Notes: generated from the sequence alone by a model not told the origin. Numbered from the stretch's first letter, positions 33,798 to 43,633 are shown. The stretch is 64,000 nt of DNA from Streptomyces cyaneofuscatus (GCF_000718135.1 NZ_JOEM01000013.1:1-64000), one strand, 5' to 3'. Numbers and translations are program-made.

Positions 33798-36700
33798 ATG
33801 CCACGCCACCTCTGTACGACCGCGAGATCCGCGGCGTACACCGCGCTCCTGCTCGCGCTCACCGTCCTGCTCTCCCTCCTGGCCCCCATGGGAACGGCCC
33901 AGGCGAACCCCCCGGCCCCGTCGGCCCCGCCGGCCGCCACCGAGGACTGCCCGGCCTTCCCGCTCTCCGCGTTCGGCGAGGCCGCCCCGGAGGGGAACAC
34001 GCTCACCCTCCCCGCCGAGGGCACGGCCTGCTACACCTTCACGGTCGAGAAGCCGGGCCTGCACCGGCTCGTGAAGTCCGGAGGGAACGAGGTGACGATC
34101 ACCGTCCACGACGGTGAGGAGCAGGTCGACTGCTACGACACTGACTGGGGCGCCGGCTGGTGCCGCCTGGAGCGCACCGGCGCGTTCACGCTGCGACTGA
34201 CGAACAGCTGGGACCCCAGCACCGTCACCTTCGCCCTCACCCCGCTCGCCACGGACGAGGGATGCACGGCACAGGTCCCCACCGACGGGAACAGCGCACC
34301 CTTCGTCGCCCGGGCCACCGCCCCCACGGCCGTGCAGTGCGCGCGGCTGGACGCGAAGCCGGGCGAGCGGCTCACCAACACCGTCACGACCACCGGATAC
34401 GGCCAGAGCACCTCCTGGATCACCGACGGGACCGGCGCCCGGATCTGCCCGAGCCGCCGCGAGGACGACAACGACGGCTGTGTGCTCCCCGGCAACGGCC
34501 CCTACCGTGTCCTGACCCAGGTCACCAACGCGGAGGGCGGCTTCCCCGCCGAGTACACGCTGAAGGTCCGCCGGATCTCCGACCCGGTCGGCTGCACCCA
34601 CGTCCCCCTCAACACCTACAACTCCGCGCCCACCAAGGCGACTCCGGCGTCCGGCTGCAAGACCTTCACCGCCCCGCACGCGGGCCCGTACGAGGTGTAC
34701 GGCGTCGACTCCTCCCGTACGAAGCTCAAGGTCTACGACCGCGCGGGCAAGACGGTCTGCTCCCCCTGGAACGGCTGCGAACTCCCTGCCGCCGGTGACT
34801 ACACCGTCCACACCCACGACGCCACGCTGATCCTCGACCGCGCCTCGGCCGCCGGCTGCGAGAGCGCCGAGCTCGGCCTGTACCGCTCCACCTTCGCTTC
34901 GGCCGGTGAGATCGACTGCGTCCTGCTGCCGCTCCCCGCCGGAGCCCGGCTGGCCGCGCTGACACCGCTCTCCGGGCCCGCGCCGCGCCCCGACCTGACG
35001 CTGTTCGACGCCCGGGGCGCCTACGTGTGCGGCAGCGACGGCCTGTCGGACGGCACCTGCGCCCTGACCGGCACCGCGCCGTTCCGGCTCCAGGCCTCCA
35101 CCGACAGCGCCGACCCGGCGACCGGTCCCTACGCCGTCGCGCTGCACCGCACCGACGCCGCGAGCGGCTGCCCGGTGCTCCCGGCCGGTGACTTCACCGC
35201 GCAGAGCGCATCGGCCCGGGTGACCATGGGCGGCGGTGTCTTCTCGCAGTGCTTCAGCATCCCCGCCGACGCGCACAGCGCGAGGGAGAACATCCAGATC
35301 CAGGCGGCGCCCGGGACGCGGTACGGCGCCGACTTCACCGTGCTGGACCAGGACGGGGAGAAGGTCTGCGCGACCTACTCCGCGCTCTCCACCTGGACGA
35401 CCTGCGCCATGGCTCCGGGCGCCGAGCACACCGTGCTCGTCAACGGCCGCGACGCCGACGCCTCGTACACCCTGACCCGCCGCGACGTCACCGCGACGGC
35501 GAAGGGCTGCACACCGAATCCGGCGACGAAGGTCGGCGGCGCCTCCTCGGCCGGTGTGATGGGAGCGCCGGGCGACCTGCGCTGCCGTCGGGTGACCACG
35601 GCCGACGCCGAGGACGTCGTGCACCTCGATGTCCGTGACGCCCTGGGCACGGCCAACGTCGTGGCCTACGACGCGGACGGTACCGCGCTGTGCAACAGGA
35701 ACCAGGCGTGCGCGGTCACCGGCTCCACCAGCTACCAGGTCCTGGTCACCGTACGCACCGGGCTGAAGGCGGCCCCCGACTACCGCTTCGACGCCGTACG
35801 TATTGCTACCGCCACCGGCCCCGCCGAGGGCTGCGTACGGGTCCCGAATGTGAGTTACGGATACGGCCCCGTCACCGGCACCCTCGACGAGGCGCGCAGC
35901 ACGTTCTGCGCGGTGCTGCCCACCGCCTACAGTGACCGCTTCCAGATGGAGATCAGCGACACGACGGGCGCCGAAGAGACCGCCGTGCCCTCGTTGTACG
36001 ACCCCAGCCTCGGCAACGGCTGCGCGCTGCACATCCCCGGCGGCTACCACTGCGGTGTGTCCGAGCCCTACACGAAGGAGGTCACGCCGAGCACGCTGGT
36101 CCTCTCGCTGCCGGAGACCGCGGCGAAGACCTCGTACCAGGCCAAGGCCGTCTGTTCCATCTTCCGCTGCGGCACCGAGCAGGTCACCATCGGCACGGTG
36201 AGCCCGGCGACGGGCGCGGCCGGCAGCAGGGTCACGGTGACGGTGACGGGCACGGCGCTGCACGAGGAGGACGTCGTGCAGCTCTACGTCAACGGCAAGG
36301 AGATCGAGGCGAAGACCACCGCCGTCTCCGCCGACCGCAGGACGCTCACGGCGGTCCTCGACCTGACCGGCGTCCCGACGGGCACCTGGTCCCTCAGCGT
36401 CATCACCCACAACGGAGTGCAGTACCTGCGGAATCCGTTCACGGTCACCGCCGCCCCGTTGACGAGCACCAAGCCCCCGGTGATCAGCGGCCAGGCGAAG
36501 GTCGGGGCGAAGCTGACGGCGGGCACCGGGTCCTGGACGGCGGCGCCGTCCTCGTACGCGTACCAGTGGAAGGCGGACGGTACGGCGATCGCGGGCGCGA
36601 CCGGAGCCACGTACACCGTCCCGGCGAAGCTGCTCGCCAAGAAGATCACGGTCACCGTCACCGCCCGCCGCAGCGGCCACCCGGACGGCCAGAGCACGTC

Positions 36701-37274
36701 GGCGGCGGTCACGGTCGCCAAGGGTGACGCACCGAAGGCGTCGGCGAAGCCGGTGATCTCCGGCAAGGTGAAGGTGGGCGCCAAGCTGACGGCCGGGAAG
36801 GGCACATGGGCGCCGAAGCCGACGGCGTACACCTACCAGTGGAAGGCGAACGGTACGGCGATCGCGGGCGCGACGGGTGCGACGTACACCGTCCCGGCGA
36901 AGCTGCTCGGCAAGACGGTGACGGTCACCGTCACGGCGGCGCTGACCGGCCACAGCAGTGGCAGCGCCACCAGCGCGGCGGTGAAGGTCGCGAAGGGTGA
37001 CGCACCGAAGGCGTCGGCGAAGCCGGTGATCTCGGGCAAGGCGAAGGTGGGCGCCAAGCTGACGGCCGGTGCGGGCAAGTGGTCGCTGAAGCCGACGTCG
37101 TACAGCTACCAGTGGTACGCGAACGGCAAGGCGATCGCGAAGGCGACGGGGTCGAAGCTGACGCTGAAGGCGGCGCAGCGGGGGAAGAAGATCACGGTGA
37201 AGGTCACGGCGCACCGCACGGGCCACGCGAGCGGCGCGTCGACGAGCGCGGCGACCAAGGCGGTCGCCCGCTGA
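33798..37274 (+). CDS. Large secreted multidomain repeat protein
   Basis: 1158 residues. A signal peptide (TALLLALTVLLSLLAPMGTAQA) is followed by about eight cysteine-containing beta domains of roughly 100 residues (each with a C-x-F-type strand, e.g. ACYTFTVEKPG and CKTFTAPHAGPYEV), recalling prepeptidase-C-like folds. Then come an IPT/TIG-like domain (VSPATGAAGSRVTVTVTG) and three tandem ~91-residue Ig-like repeats (KPVISGKAKVGAKLTAG... YQWKANGTAIAGATGATYTV). No catalytic or sortase motif. It may be an adhesin or matrix protein. ATG 33798 follows GGGGGGAACGG. Confidence 0.78.
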   Translation: MPRHLCTTARSAAYTALLLALTVLLSLLAPMGTAQANPPAPSAPPAATEDCPAFPLSAFGEAAPEGNTLTLPAEGTACYTFTVEKPGLHRLVKSGGNEVTITVHDGEEQVDCYDTDWGAGWCRLERTGAFTLRLTNSWDPSTVTFALTPLATDEGCTAQVPTDGNSAPFVARATAPTAVQCARLDAKPGERLTNTVTTTGYGQSTSWITDGTGARICPSRREDDNDGCVLPGNGPYRVLTQVTNAEGGFPAEYTLKVRRISDPVGCTHVPLNTYNSAPTKATPASGCKTFTAPHAGPYEVYGVDSSRTKLKVYDRAGKTVCSPWNGCELPAAGDYTVHTHDATLILDRASAAGCESAELGLYRSTFASAGEIDCVLLPLPAGARLAALTPLSGPAPRPDLTLFDARGAYVCGSDGLSDGTCALTGTAPFRLQASTDSADPATGPYAVALHRTDAASGCPVLPAGDFTAQSASARVTMGGGVFSQCFSIPADAHSARENIQIQAAPGTRYGADFTVLDQDGEKVCATYSALSTWTTCAMAPGAEHTVLVNGRDADASYTLTRRDVTATAKGCTPNPATKVGGASSAGVMGAPGDLRCRRVTTADAEDVVHLDVRDALGTANVVAYDADGTALCNRNQACAVTGSTSYQVLVTVRTGLKAAPDYRFDAVRIATATGPAEGCVRVPNVSYGYGPVTGTLDEARSTFCAVLPTAYSDRFQMEISDTTGAEETAVPSLYDPSLGNGCALHIPGGYHCGVSEPYTKEVTPSTLVLSLPETAAKTSYQAKAVCSIFRCGTEQVTIGTVSPATGAAGSRVTVTVTGTALHEEDVVQLYVNGKEIEAKTTAVSADRRTLTAVLDLTGVPTGTWSLSVITHNGVQYLRNPFTVTAAPLTSTKPPVISGQAKVGAKLTAGTGSWTAAPSSYAYQWKADGTAIAGATGATYTVPAKLLAKKITVTVTARRSGHPDGQSTSAAVTVAKGDAPKASAKPVISGKVKVGAKLTAGKGTWAPKPTAYTYQWKANGTAIAGATGATYTVPAKLLGKTVTVTVTAALTGHSSGSATSAAVKVAKGDAPKASAKPVISGKAKVGAKLTAGAGKWSLKPTSYSYQWYANGKAIAKATGSKLTLKAAQRGKKITVKVTAHRTGHASGASTSAATKAVAR
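36475..37270 (+). repeat. Three tandem ~273-bp repeats inside the surface-protein gene
   Basis: The AAGGGTGACGCACCGAAGGC block at about 36720 recurs nearly identically 273 bases later at 36993, and the AAGGTGGGCGCCAAGCTGAC block follows each copy. The near identity at DNA level indicates recent duplication or gene conversion of the Ig-like domain. Confidence 0.85.
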
Positions 37275-37283
37275 CGCCCACCC

Positions 37284-37417
37284 CAGCCCGTCCGGCGTTT
37301 GAGGACGGAACCCTTGCTGGGGTGGGCCCGGCGCTCAGAGGCCCCTGAGGTACGAGACCCTCGAAGGTCGGCCGCCCCCCACAGCCCCGCTTCCGTCCTC
37401 AAACGCCGGACGGGCTG
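37284..37417. repeat. Inverted-repeat element, copy 2
   Basis: This 134-bp element has the same terminal inverted repeats (CAGCCCGTCCGGCGTTTGAG... and its complement ending at 37417) and the same internal landmarks (ACCCTTGCTGGGGTGGGCCC, CGAGACCCTCG, CCCCCCAC) as 33511-33646. It begins 10 bases after the surface-protein stop, and its right part is coding for the C-terminus of the leftward HAD gene. Confidence 0.88.
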
Positions 37418-38081
37418 CGTGGCCCCCCACCGCCGGGCGGGCCGGGGAAAGGCCCACCCCCACCAGCTCCGTCAACGCGTTGACCCGGAAGTCCGCCGCC
37501 CCCACCACATCCGGATGCTCCGCCCACCAGTGCCCGTACGCCCCCCGCCGCAGATGCGCCGTCCGCAGCCCCGCCGCGGCGGCGGGGAACAGGTCGTCCG
37601 CCGGGTGATCGCCCACGTACAGCGTCGCCGACGGCTCCGCCTCCGCCACCTCCACCACCCGCGCGAAGAACGCCGGATCCGGCTTCCGTACGCCCCACTC
37701 GCCCGAGGTCACCACCAGATCCGCCGGCAGGTCCAGCGCCCGCAGCAACTCCCCGGCCCGCACCGTCCCGTTCCCCGCCACGACCACCCGCACTCCCGCC
37801 GCCCGCAGCTCCGCGAGCGCCGGCCGCACGTCCGGGTAGAGGTCCGACTCGTCGAGGTGCTCACCGCGCCCGGCGGCGGCCCGGGCGAGGTACGCCTCGT
37901 CGACGTCCATGTCCGGCCGCAGCACCCGCAGCGCGTCCGTGGCGTCACGCCCCTGGGCGACGGCCGCGCCCACCAGCGCGCTGAGCGTGTGCGCGGGCAC
38001 GCCGAGCCAGTTGGCCCAGGAGGCCCAGTGGCGGTCGTCGCGTACGAGGGTTTCGCCGATGCCGAGGACGATCGTTTCCAT
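37335..38081 (-). CDS. HAD-superfamily hydrolase lacking the nucleophile aspartate
   Basis: 248 residues. The HAD fold is clear: motif II region VRVVVAGNGTV, motif III Lys in VRKPDPAFF, motif IV YVGDHPADDLFPAAAAGL. Motif I reads VLGIGETLVRD, where functional relatives have a D at the first G (xFDxGETL). The catalytic nucleophile is therefore absent (codon GGC). The last ~25 residues (ARPAFEDGSGAV...) come from the repeat element at 37335-37417. ATG 38081 is chosen; a GTG sits one codon upstream. Confidence 0.75.
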   Translation of the reverse strand: METIVLGIGETLVRDDRHWASWANWLGVPAHTLSALVGAAVAQGRDATDALRVLRPDMDVDEAYLARAAAGRGEHLDESDLYPDVRPALAELRAAGVRVVVAGNGTVRAGELLRALDLPADLVVTSGEWGVRKPDPAFFARVVEVAEAEPSATLYVGDHPADDLFPAAAAGLRTAHLRRGAYGHWWAEHPDVVGAADFRVNALTELVGVGLSPARPAVGGHAARPAFEDGSGAVGGGRPSRVSYLRGL

Positions 38082-38230
38082 CACCGTGCCGACACTAGGC
38101 GTGAGGATGCCGTGCCAGGGCTCTCATTCGGTGAGTCGGCCCGCACGAGTGACCAGGAGTACCCCGCGGCCCGCGCACGGAGGCCCCGGGCCCTGGTCCC
38201 GTGCGCGCGCCTCGCTCGTATGCTCGGTTC

Positions 38231-40819
38231 ATGACCGATCCTGATCCTCAGAGCGGACGTCCCACCTCCAACGCCATGCGGCGCGCGCTCAAACGCGCCC
38301 GTGACGGTGTCGCCCTCGACGTCACCGAGGCCGCCGTCCTGCTCCAGGCGCGCGGCGACGATCTGACGGACCTCGCGGCGTCCGCCGCCCGGGTCCGGGA
38401 CGCGGGCCTGGCGGCGGCGGGCCGGCCGGGCGTAATCACGTACTCGCGCAAGGTCTTCATCCCCCTCACCCGCCTCTGCCGTGACAAGTGCCACTACTGC
38501 ACCTTCGTCACCGTCCCCGGCAAGCTCCGCCGCGCGGGCCACGGGATGTTCCTCTCGCCCGACGAGGTGCTGAAGATCGCCCGTGACGGCGCGGCGATGG
38601 GCTGCAAGGAAGCGCTGTTCACCCTCGGCGACCGCCCCGAGGACCGTTGGCCCGAGGCACGGGAGTGGCTGGAGGCGGAGGGGTACGACGACACCCTCGC
38701 GTACGTACGGGCGATGGCGATCCGGGTCCTGGAGGAGACGGGCCTGCTGCCCCACCTCAACCCGGGCGTGATGACCTGGACCGACCTCCAGCGGCTCAAG
38801 CCCGTGGCGCCCTCCATGGGGATGATGCTGGAGACGACGGCGACCCGCCTGTGGTCCGAGCCGGGCGGCCCGCACCACGGCTCCCCGGACAAGGAACCGG
38901 CCGTACGGCTCCGGGTCCTGGAGGACGCGGGCCGCTCCAACGTGCCCTTCACCACCGGCATCCTGATCGGTATCGGCGAGTCGTACGAGGAGCGCGCCGA
39001 CTCCCTCTTCGAGCTGCGCAAGACGGCCCGCGCCTACCACGGCATCCAGGAAGTCATCGTGCAGAACTTCCGCGCCAAGCCGGACACGGCGATGCGCGGG
39101 ATGCCGGACGCGGAGCTGGAGGAGCTGGCCGCCGCCATCGCGGTGGCCCGGCACATCCTCGGCCCCTCGGCCCGCATCCAGGCCCCGCCGAACCTGGTGG
39201 ACGCCGAGTACGCGCTCCTCATCGGCGCGGGCATCGACGACTGGGGCGGGGTGTCCCCGCTCACCCCCGACCATGTGAACCCGGAACGCCCCTGGCCGCA
39301 CATCGACGAACTGGCCGCGAAGACCGCCGAGTCGGGCTTCACTCTCCGCGAACGCCTCACCATCTACCCGGAGTTCATTCAGCGCGGGGAGCCCTGGCTC
39401 GACCCCCGCCTCCTCCCGCACGTCCGGGCCCTGGCCGACCCGGAGACGGGCCTGGCCCGCGAGGACGCGCTCCCCGTCGGTCTGCCCTGGCAGGAGCCGG
39501 ACGAGGGCTTCACCTCCTCCGGCCGCACCGACCTGCACACCACGATCGACACCGAGGGCCGCACCGGCGACCGCCGTGACGACTTCGACGAGGTGTACGG
39601 GGACTGGGAGGCGCTCCGGGAGGCGGCGGCGCCCGGCATGGTCCCGTCCCGGATCGACGCCGACGTACGGCAGGCACTCAGCCAGGCCGCCGACGACCCG
39701 ACGAAGCTCACCGACGACCAGGCCCTCGCCCTGCTCCACGCGGACGGCCCGGCGCTGGACGAGCTGTGCCGGATCGCGGATGCGCTGCGCCGGGACGTGG
39801 TCGGTGACGAGGTCACGTACATCGTCACGCGGAACATCAACTTCACCAACGTCTGCTACACCGGCTGCCGCTTCTGCGCCTTCGCCCAGCGCCGCACGGA
39901 CGCCGACGCGTACACGCTCTCCCTGGACCAGGTCGCGGACCGGGCGGCGCAGGCGTGGGATGTGGGCGCGGTCGAGGTCTGCATGCAGGGCGGCATCCAC
40001 CCGGACCTGCCGGGCACGGCGTACTTCGACATCGCGCGGGCGGTGAAGGAGCGCGTCCCCGGCATGCACGTCCACGCGTTCTCGCCCATGGAGGTCGTCA
40101 ACGGCGCGACCCGCACCGGCATGTCGATCCGCGACTGGCTGACGGCGGCCAAGGAGGCGGGACTCGACTCGATCCCCGGTACGGCGGCGGAGATCCTGGA
40201 CGACGAGGTCCGCTGGGTCCTCACCAAGGGCAAGCTGCCCACGGCCACCTGGCTGGAGGTCATCAGGACGGCGCACGAGGTGGGCCTGCGCTCGTCCTCG
40301 ACGATGATGTACGGGCACGTGGACCAGCCCCGCCACTGGCTGGGCCACTTCCGCACGCTGGCTCAACTCCAGCAGGAGACCGGCGGCTTGACGGAGTTCG
40401 TCACGCTCCCCTTCATCCACACCAACGCCCCGGTCTACCTGGCCGGCATCGCCCGCCCGGGCCCGACGGACCGCGACAACCGGGCCGTCACGGCGATGGC
40501 GAGGCTCCTCCTGCACCCCCACATCACCAACATCCAGACGAGCTGGGTGAAGCTCGGCACGGAGGGTGCGGCGGAAATGCTCCGCTCGGGCGCGAACGAC
40601 CTGGGCGGCACGCTGATGGAGGAGACCATCTCCCGTATGGCGGGGTCGAGTTACGGCTCGTACCGCTCCATCCAGGGCTTGCAGGAGATCGCCGACCTGG
40701 CCGGCCGCCCGTCCCGCCCCCGCACGACGCTGTACGGCGAGGTCCCGGCCGAACGGGTCGCAGCGGCCACGGCCTCGGACGGCCACCTACCGGAGCTGCT
40801 GCCGGTGGTGCCGGGCTGA
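38231..40819 (+). CDS. fbiC: FO synthase, fused CofG/CofH
   Basis: 862 residues with two radical-SAM modules: C83-x3-C87-x2-C90 (CRDKCHYC) in the CofG half and C542-x3-C546-x2-C549 (CYTGCRFC) in the CofH half. It makes 7,8-didemethyl-8-hydroxy-5-deazariboflavin from tyrosine and the ribityl-aminouracil precursor, the chromophore of coenzyme F420. The fused form is usual in actinobacteria. It supports the F420-type oxidoreductases at 15302 and 29637. It is divergent from the HAD gene and monocistronic. Confidence 0.97.
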   Translation: MTDPDPQSGRPTSNAMRRALKRARDGVALDVTEAAVLLQARGDDLTDLAASAARVRDAGLAAAGRPGVITYSRKVFIPLTRLCRDKCHYCTFVTVPGKLRRAGHGMFLSPDEVLKIARDGAAMGCKEALFTLGDRPEDRWPEAREWLEAEGYDDTLAYVRAMAIRVLEETGLLPHLNPGVMTWTDLQRLKPVAPSMGMMLETTATRLWSEPGGPHHGSPDKEPAVRLRVLEDAGRSNVPFTTGILIGIGESYEERADSLFELRKTARAYHGIQEVIVQNFRAKPDTAMRGMPDAELEELAAAIAVARHILGPSARIQAPPNLVDAEYALLIGAGIDDWGGVSPLTPDHVNPERPWPHIDELAAKTAESGFTLRERLTIYPEFIQRGEPWLDPRLLPHVRALADPETGLAREDALPVGLPWQEPDEGFTSSGRTDLHTTIDTEGRTGDRRDDFDEVYGDWEALREAAAPGMVPSRIDADVRQALSQAADDPTKLTDDQALALLHADGPALDELCRIADALRRDVVGDEVTYIVTRNINFTNVCYTGCRFCAFAQRRTDADAYTLSLDQVADRAAQAWDVGAVEVCMQGGIHPDLPGTAYFDIARAVKERVPGMHVHAFSPMEVVNGATRTGMSIRDWLTAAKEAGLDSIPGTAAEILDDEVRWVLTKGKLPTATWLEVIRTAHEVGLRSSSTMMYGHVDQPRHWLGHFRTLAQLQQETGGLTEFVTLPFIHTNAPVYLAGIARPGPTDRDNRAVTAMARLLLHPHITNIQTSWVKLGTEGAAEMLRSGANDLGGTLMEETISRMAGSSYGSYRSIQGLQEIADLAGRPSRPRTTLYGEVPAERVAAATASDGHLPELLPVVPG

Positions 40820-40830
40820 GGGGTGTGGGA

Positions 40831-40869
40831 GGGGAAGGCGGGCGCGGGCCGGGGCCGTCCCCCTTCCCC
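40831..40869. terminator. Weak hairpin between convergent genes
   Basis: GGGGAAGG (40831-40838) and CCTTCCCC (40862-40869) can pair across a G/C-rich 23-nt loop between fbiC and the leftward lipoprotein gene. The stem is only 8 bp. Confidence 0.4.
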
Positions 40870-40871
40870 CA

Positions 40872-41417
40872 CTACGGGTGGCAGCCCTCTGCCGCCATGA
40901 TGACGGGCAGGTGGGCTCGCAGGAGCTTTACGAGGGCCTCACGGCGTTCGACGATGTCCTTCGGGTTGTCCACCCCGTCGATTTCCAGAATGTACTGGCT
41001 CTTCTTCCCTTTGTACGTGCACGCCTGCACGGCCATCGCTCCGTGGTCCGCGACGGTGGCGCCGTCACCGATGCCGTCGGCTGGTGCAGGGTTGCCCAGC
41101 CGCCGCATACTCCGCTCCGTGGCCTTCAGCAGGTCGAAGTCGGGCTCCTCCACGTTGCCCCGCACGTAGAGGGAGAGCTTGCCGTCCACGTACACCTGGC
41201 AGCGCGGTTGCTCCGGAGCGGAGATACCGTCGTCGACCTTCAGTTTCTCGCCTTCCGGAAGGAACGGGGCGACGAGGGCGGAGTCCACTTTCCTCCCGCA
41301 CAGCTCCGAGACCTCGAACGTCTTCTGGGAGCTGCACCCTGCCGACCCGACCGCGACCGCCGCGAGCAGTGCGGCACCGCGCGCGGGCATGGTGAGGTCC
41401 TTCCGCGTGGTTCGCAT
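40872..41417 (-). CDS. DUF3558-like lipoprotein
   Basis: 181 residues. A signal ending in the lipobox VGSAGC (mature N-terminal Cys about 28) is followed by CGRKVDSALVAPFLPEGEKL, RCQVYVDGKLSL and a C-terminal MAVQACTYKGKKSQYILEID. These features match lipoproteins of the DUF3558 type, of unknown role. The ATG 41417 overlaps the stop of the upstream fragment (TGATG), so it belongs to the WXG100-like operon. The protein would sit on the outer face of the membrane. Confidence 0.75.
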   Translation of the reverse strand: MRTTRKDLTMPARGAALLAAVAVGSAGCSSQKTFEVSELCGRKVDSALVAPFLPEGEKLKVDDGISAPEQPRCQVYVDGKLSLYVRGNVEEPDFDLLKATERSMRRLGNPAPADGIGDGATVADHGAMAVQACTYKGKKSQYILEIDGVDNPKDIVERREALVKLLRAHLPVIMAAEGCHP

Positions 41418-41860
41418 CACCCTCCTCCCTTGAGGCCCTTGACCCGACTGTTCGCATCGTAGGCTGCACCGTTGATCTCGCCGGTGATGACGAACCGGCT
41501 ACTGCCGTGGTCGGGATTGGCCTTGATCCAGGCGTCAGCGAGCGCTTGCAGCTGCCGCTCCCTGCCGACGAAGGTCTTTTCGTTCTCCTGCTGCTGGATC
41601 GTGTCGATCCGCTTCTGTTCCTGCTGCTGCCACTCGTAGGTCACCGCGTCGACGCCACGCTGCGCGATGTCACCGACCCCCGGCACGAAGTTCACGATGC
41701 TGCCGAATCCGTGGTACATCCACTTCGCATCCCACGTGGGGTCGTCCTTGTCGGTCACCAGGGCTTGGTACCGTGCCTGTTCGAGGAACCCGACGGTGCC
41801 GCCCGCGCGCAGCAGGGTCTCGTTCGGGTCCTCCGCGTTGTTTTCGCGGATGTCCCTCAC
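41417..41860 (-). CDS. C-terminal part of the frameshifted large protein
   Basis: 147 residues in its own frame, beginning MRDIRENNAEDPNETLLRAGGTVG, with a hydrophobic GFGSIVNFVPGVGDIAQRGVD stretch and a charged helix. The sequence continues naturally from the upstream 576-residue gene: a one-base insertion near 41879 would join ...YGMLT to EGLNQEIVRDIRENN. It is therefore most likely the displaced end of one ~730-residue protein rather than an independent gene. Its own ATG 41860 has no good ribosome binding site. Confidence 0.6.
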   Translation of the reverse strand: MRDIRENNAEDPNETLLRAGGTVGFLEQARYQALVTDKDDPTWDAKWMYHGFGSIVNFVPGVGDIAQRGVDAVTYEWQQQEQKRIDTIQQQENEKTFVGRERQLQALADAWIKANPDHGSSRFVITGEINGAAYDANSRVKGLKGGG

Positions 41861-41871
41861 GATTTCCTGGT

Positions 41872-43602
41872 TCAGACCCTCGTTAACATGCCGTAGGAGT
41901 TCTGGTCGCGGGAGACCTGCTTCGAGACCTCCAGCAGCTGGTCCCGGTCCAGCAGCCTCGCGTCCTTGGGGTCGTCGGCCAGCGCACTGGCGGAGTGGTG
42001 CACCACGTCCCCGTGGTTCGTCAGGACGATCGCCATGTCGTCCCGCATCGCGGCGGGGAAGTCGTCGCCCCGCTCCGCGAGGTACTTGAGCGAGCTGTCG
42101 AGCACCTGCCGGTGCTGTCCGGTGTGTTCGACGGGGCGCGCGGACCTGTCATCCGGGTCGACCCCGGTCGCGGCTGCGACGAGGGCGTTACCGGTCGCCT
42201 CGTAGCTCGCGTTCGGGCCCGTGTAGTCGCTCGCGGACTTCCCGTATCCCATGGAGTCGGGCACCACGTCGTTGAAGGGCTTGCGGTCCTTGAGGACGTG
42301 CTGGGCGTTGTCCTGCGGGTCGGTCGAGCTGAAGAAGTCCGTCGCCGCGTCGGGGTTGTGGGCCAGCGCCTTCATGAACCCGGTCATCGGGTCCGTACCG
42401 GCGTCGTTGTTCTCCCCGTAGTGGAGCTGGTCGATCTTCGCGTACGACGGGAGCTTGTCCCAGGGCAGCACGTCCTCCCGGTGCTTGCCGCCGGGACCCG
42501 GGTCCTTGACGTCCCCGGTGTTCTCCTTCTCGAACTTGACGAGCGCGTTGCCGTAGTCGTTGAGGAACTCGCCCTCGTACTTGCCGTGGCGCATGAGGTT
42601 GCTCATCGCCTGGAACCCGTAGACGCGGGTCTGGCTGGTGCCCTTGCCGTTGCCGACGTCCTCGCCGCCGAGGGCGACGGCCTTCTCCTTCCACGCCTCC
42701 ATGCCCTCGCTGTTGGAGTGCGATGCGGTGGCCAGCGTGGTGCCGAGCTGCTTCTCCAGCGTGCCGAGCAGCTCCATGCGCTTCTCGCGGTCCTCCCGCG
42801 TGCCCGTGGCCCCGCCGTCGCGGTTCTCCCAGCTGTCCAGGTCCACGGCCCCGGCGAAGAACTTCAGCGTCCCTTCCGGGCCGAGGCCGAGGGCCACGCG
42901 TTCGGCAAAGACGGGGTCGTTCGGGTGGGCCTTCAGCAGGGCGTTGAAGCGTTCCAGCTGCTCGTTGGCGATCTTGCTGGGGTCCAGCTTGCCCAGGGCG
43001 ATGAGCTCGTCGGAGTCGTCGATGGACTTCTGCGCCGCGTCGAAGCTCTTGAAGCCGTTCGACTCGAATCCGTGCTTGTCCTTGGCGTGGAAGCGCAGCG
43101 CCGTGGCGGCCGTGCTGTCGGTCTCGGCCGCCGCGGTCAGGATGGTGCTGATCTCCCTGGCCACCGCGTCGATCTCCGCCTGCGTCGGCGGCTCGATCTT
43201 CGCGTTCCCGGCCGCCTGCGGCGAGGGGACGGCGGCATTCACCATGCCCTTGTCGTTCACGTAGATGTTCTTCTTGGCGGCCCGGCTCACCGCGTCCGCC
43301 AAGTCGCTCTTGTGCTCGGTCAGTTTGCTGTGCGCGCCGCTCAGGATCGTGTGCACACTCCGTGCGACGGTGACGACGTCGCCGAACTCCCGCGCCGTGA
43401 CGGTGACGAAGTCCTTGGTCACCGTCGCGTTCTGCCCCTTCCAGTCGGCCGCCTTGGCCTTGCGGTCCATGTCCGCCGCGCTGACCGCGCCGCCACCGCC
43501 GTCGGCCACCTTGACCAACTTGTCGATCATCGCCTGCCAGTCCGTCACCGCAGCCTGGAGCTTGCCCAGCCGCAGATCGTTGAGCTCTTGGAAGGTGACC
43601 AT
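41872..43602 (-). CDS. Large WXG100-associated protein, main fragment (DUF6571-like)
   Basis: 576 residues ending prematurely at TGA 41872. The N-terminus (MVTFQELNDLRLGKLQAAVTDWQAMIDKLVKV) is a WXG100/ESX-like helical hairpin. A long alpha-helical body follows with PNDPVFAERVALGLGPEGTLKFFAG and AVDLDSWENR; I recall this family as DUF6571 (unverified). Such proteins may be type VII-type secretion substrates. Leu573 is a TTA codon, two codons before the frame break. It is preceded by the small WXG100-like gene 31 bases away. Confidence 0.7.
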   Translation of the reverse strand: MVTFQELNDLRLGKLQAAVTDWQAMIDKLVKVADGGGGAVSAADMDRKAKAADWKGQNATVTKDFVTVTAREFGDVVTVARSVHTILSGAHSKLTEHKSDLADAVSRAAKKNIYVNDKGMVNAAVPSPQAAGNAKIEPPTQAEIDAVAREISTILTAAAETDSTAATALRFHAKDKHGFESNGFKSFDAAQKSIDDSDELIALGKLDPSKIANEQLERFNALLKAHPNDPVFAERVALGLGPEGTLKFFAGAVDLDSWENRDGGATGTREDREKRMELLGTLEKQLGTTLATASHSNSEGMEAWKEKAVALGGEDVGNGKGTSQTRVYGFQAMSNLMRHGKYEGEFLNDYGNALVKFEKENTGDVKDPGPGGKHREDVLPWDKLPSYAKIDQLHYGENNDAGTDPMTGFMKALAHNPDAATDFFSSTDPQDNAQHVLKDRKPFNDVVPDSMGYGKSASDYTGPNASYEATGNALVAAATGVDPDDRSARPVEHTGQHRQVLDSSLKYLAERGDDFPAAMRDDMAIVLTNHGDVVHHSASALADDPKDARLLDRDQLLEVSKQVSRDQNSYGMLTRV

Positions 43603-43633
43603 GCCGTTCGCCCCCGTGGTTCGCCGTGCTGGC

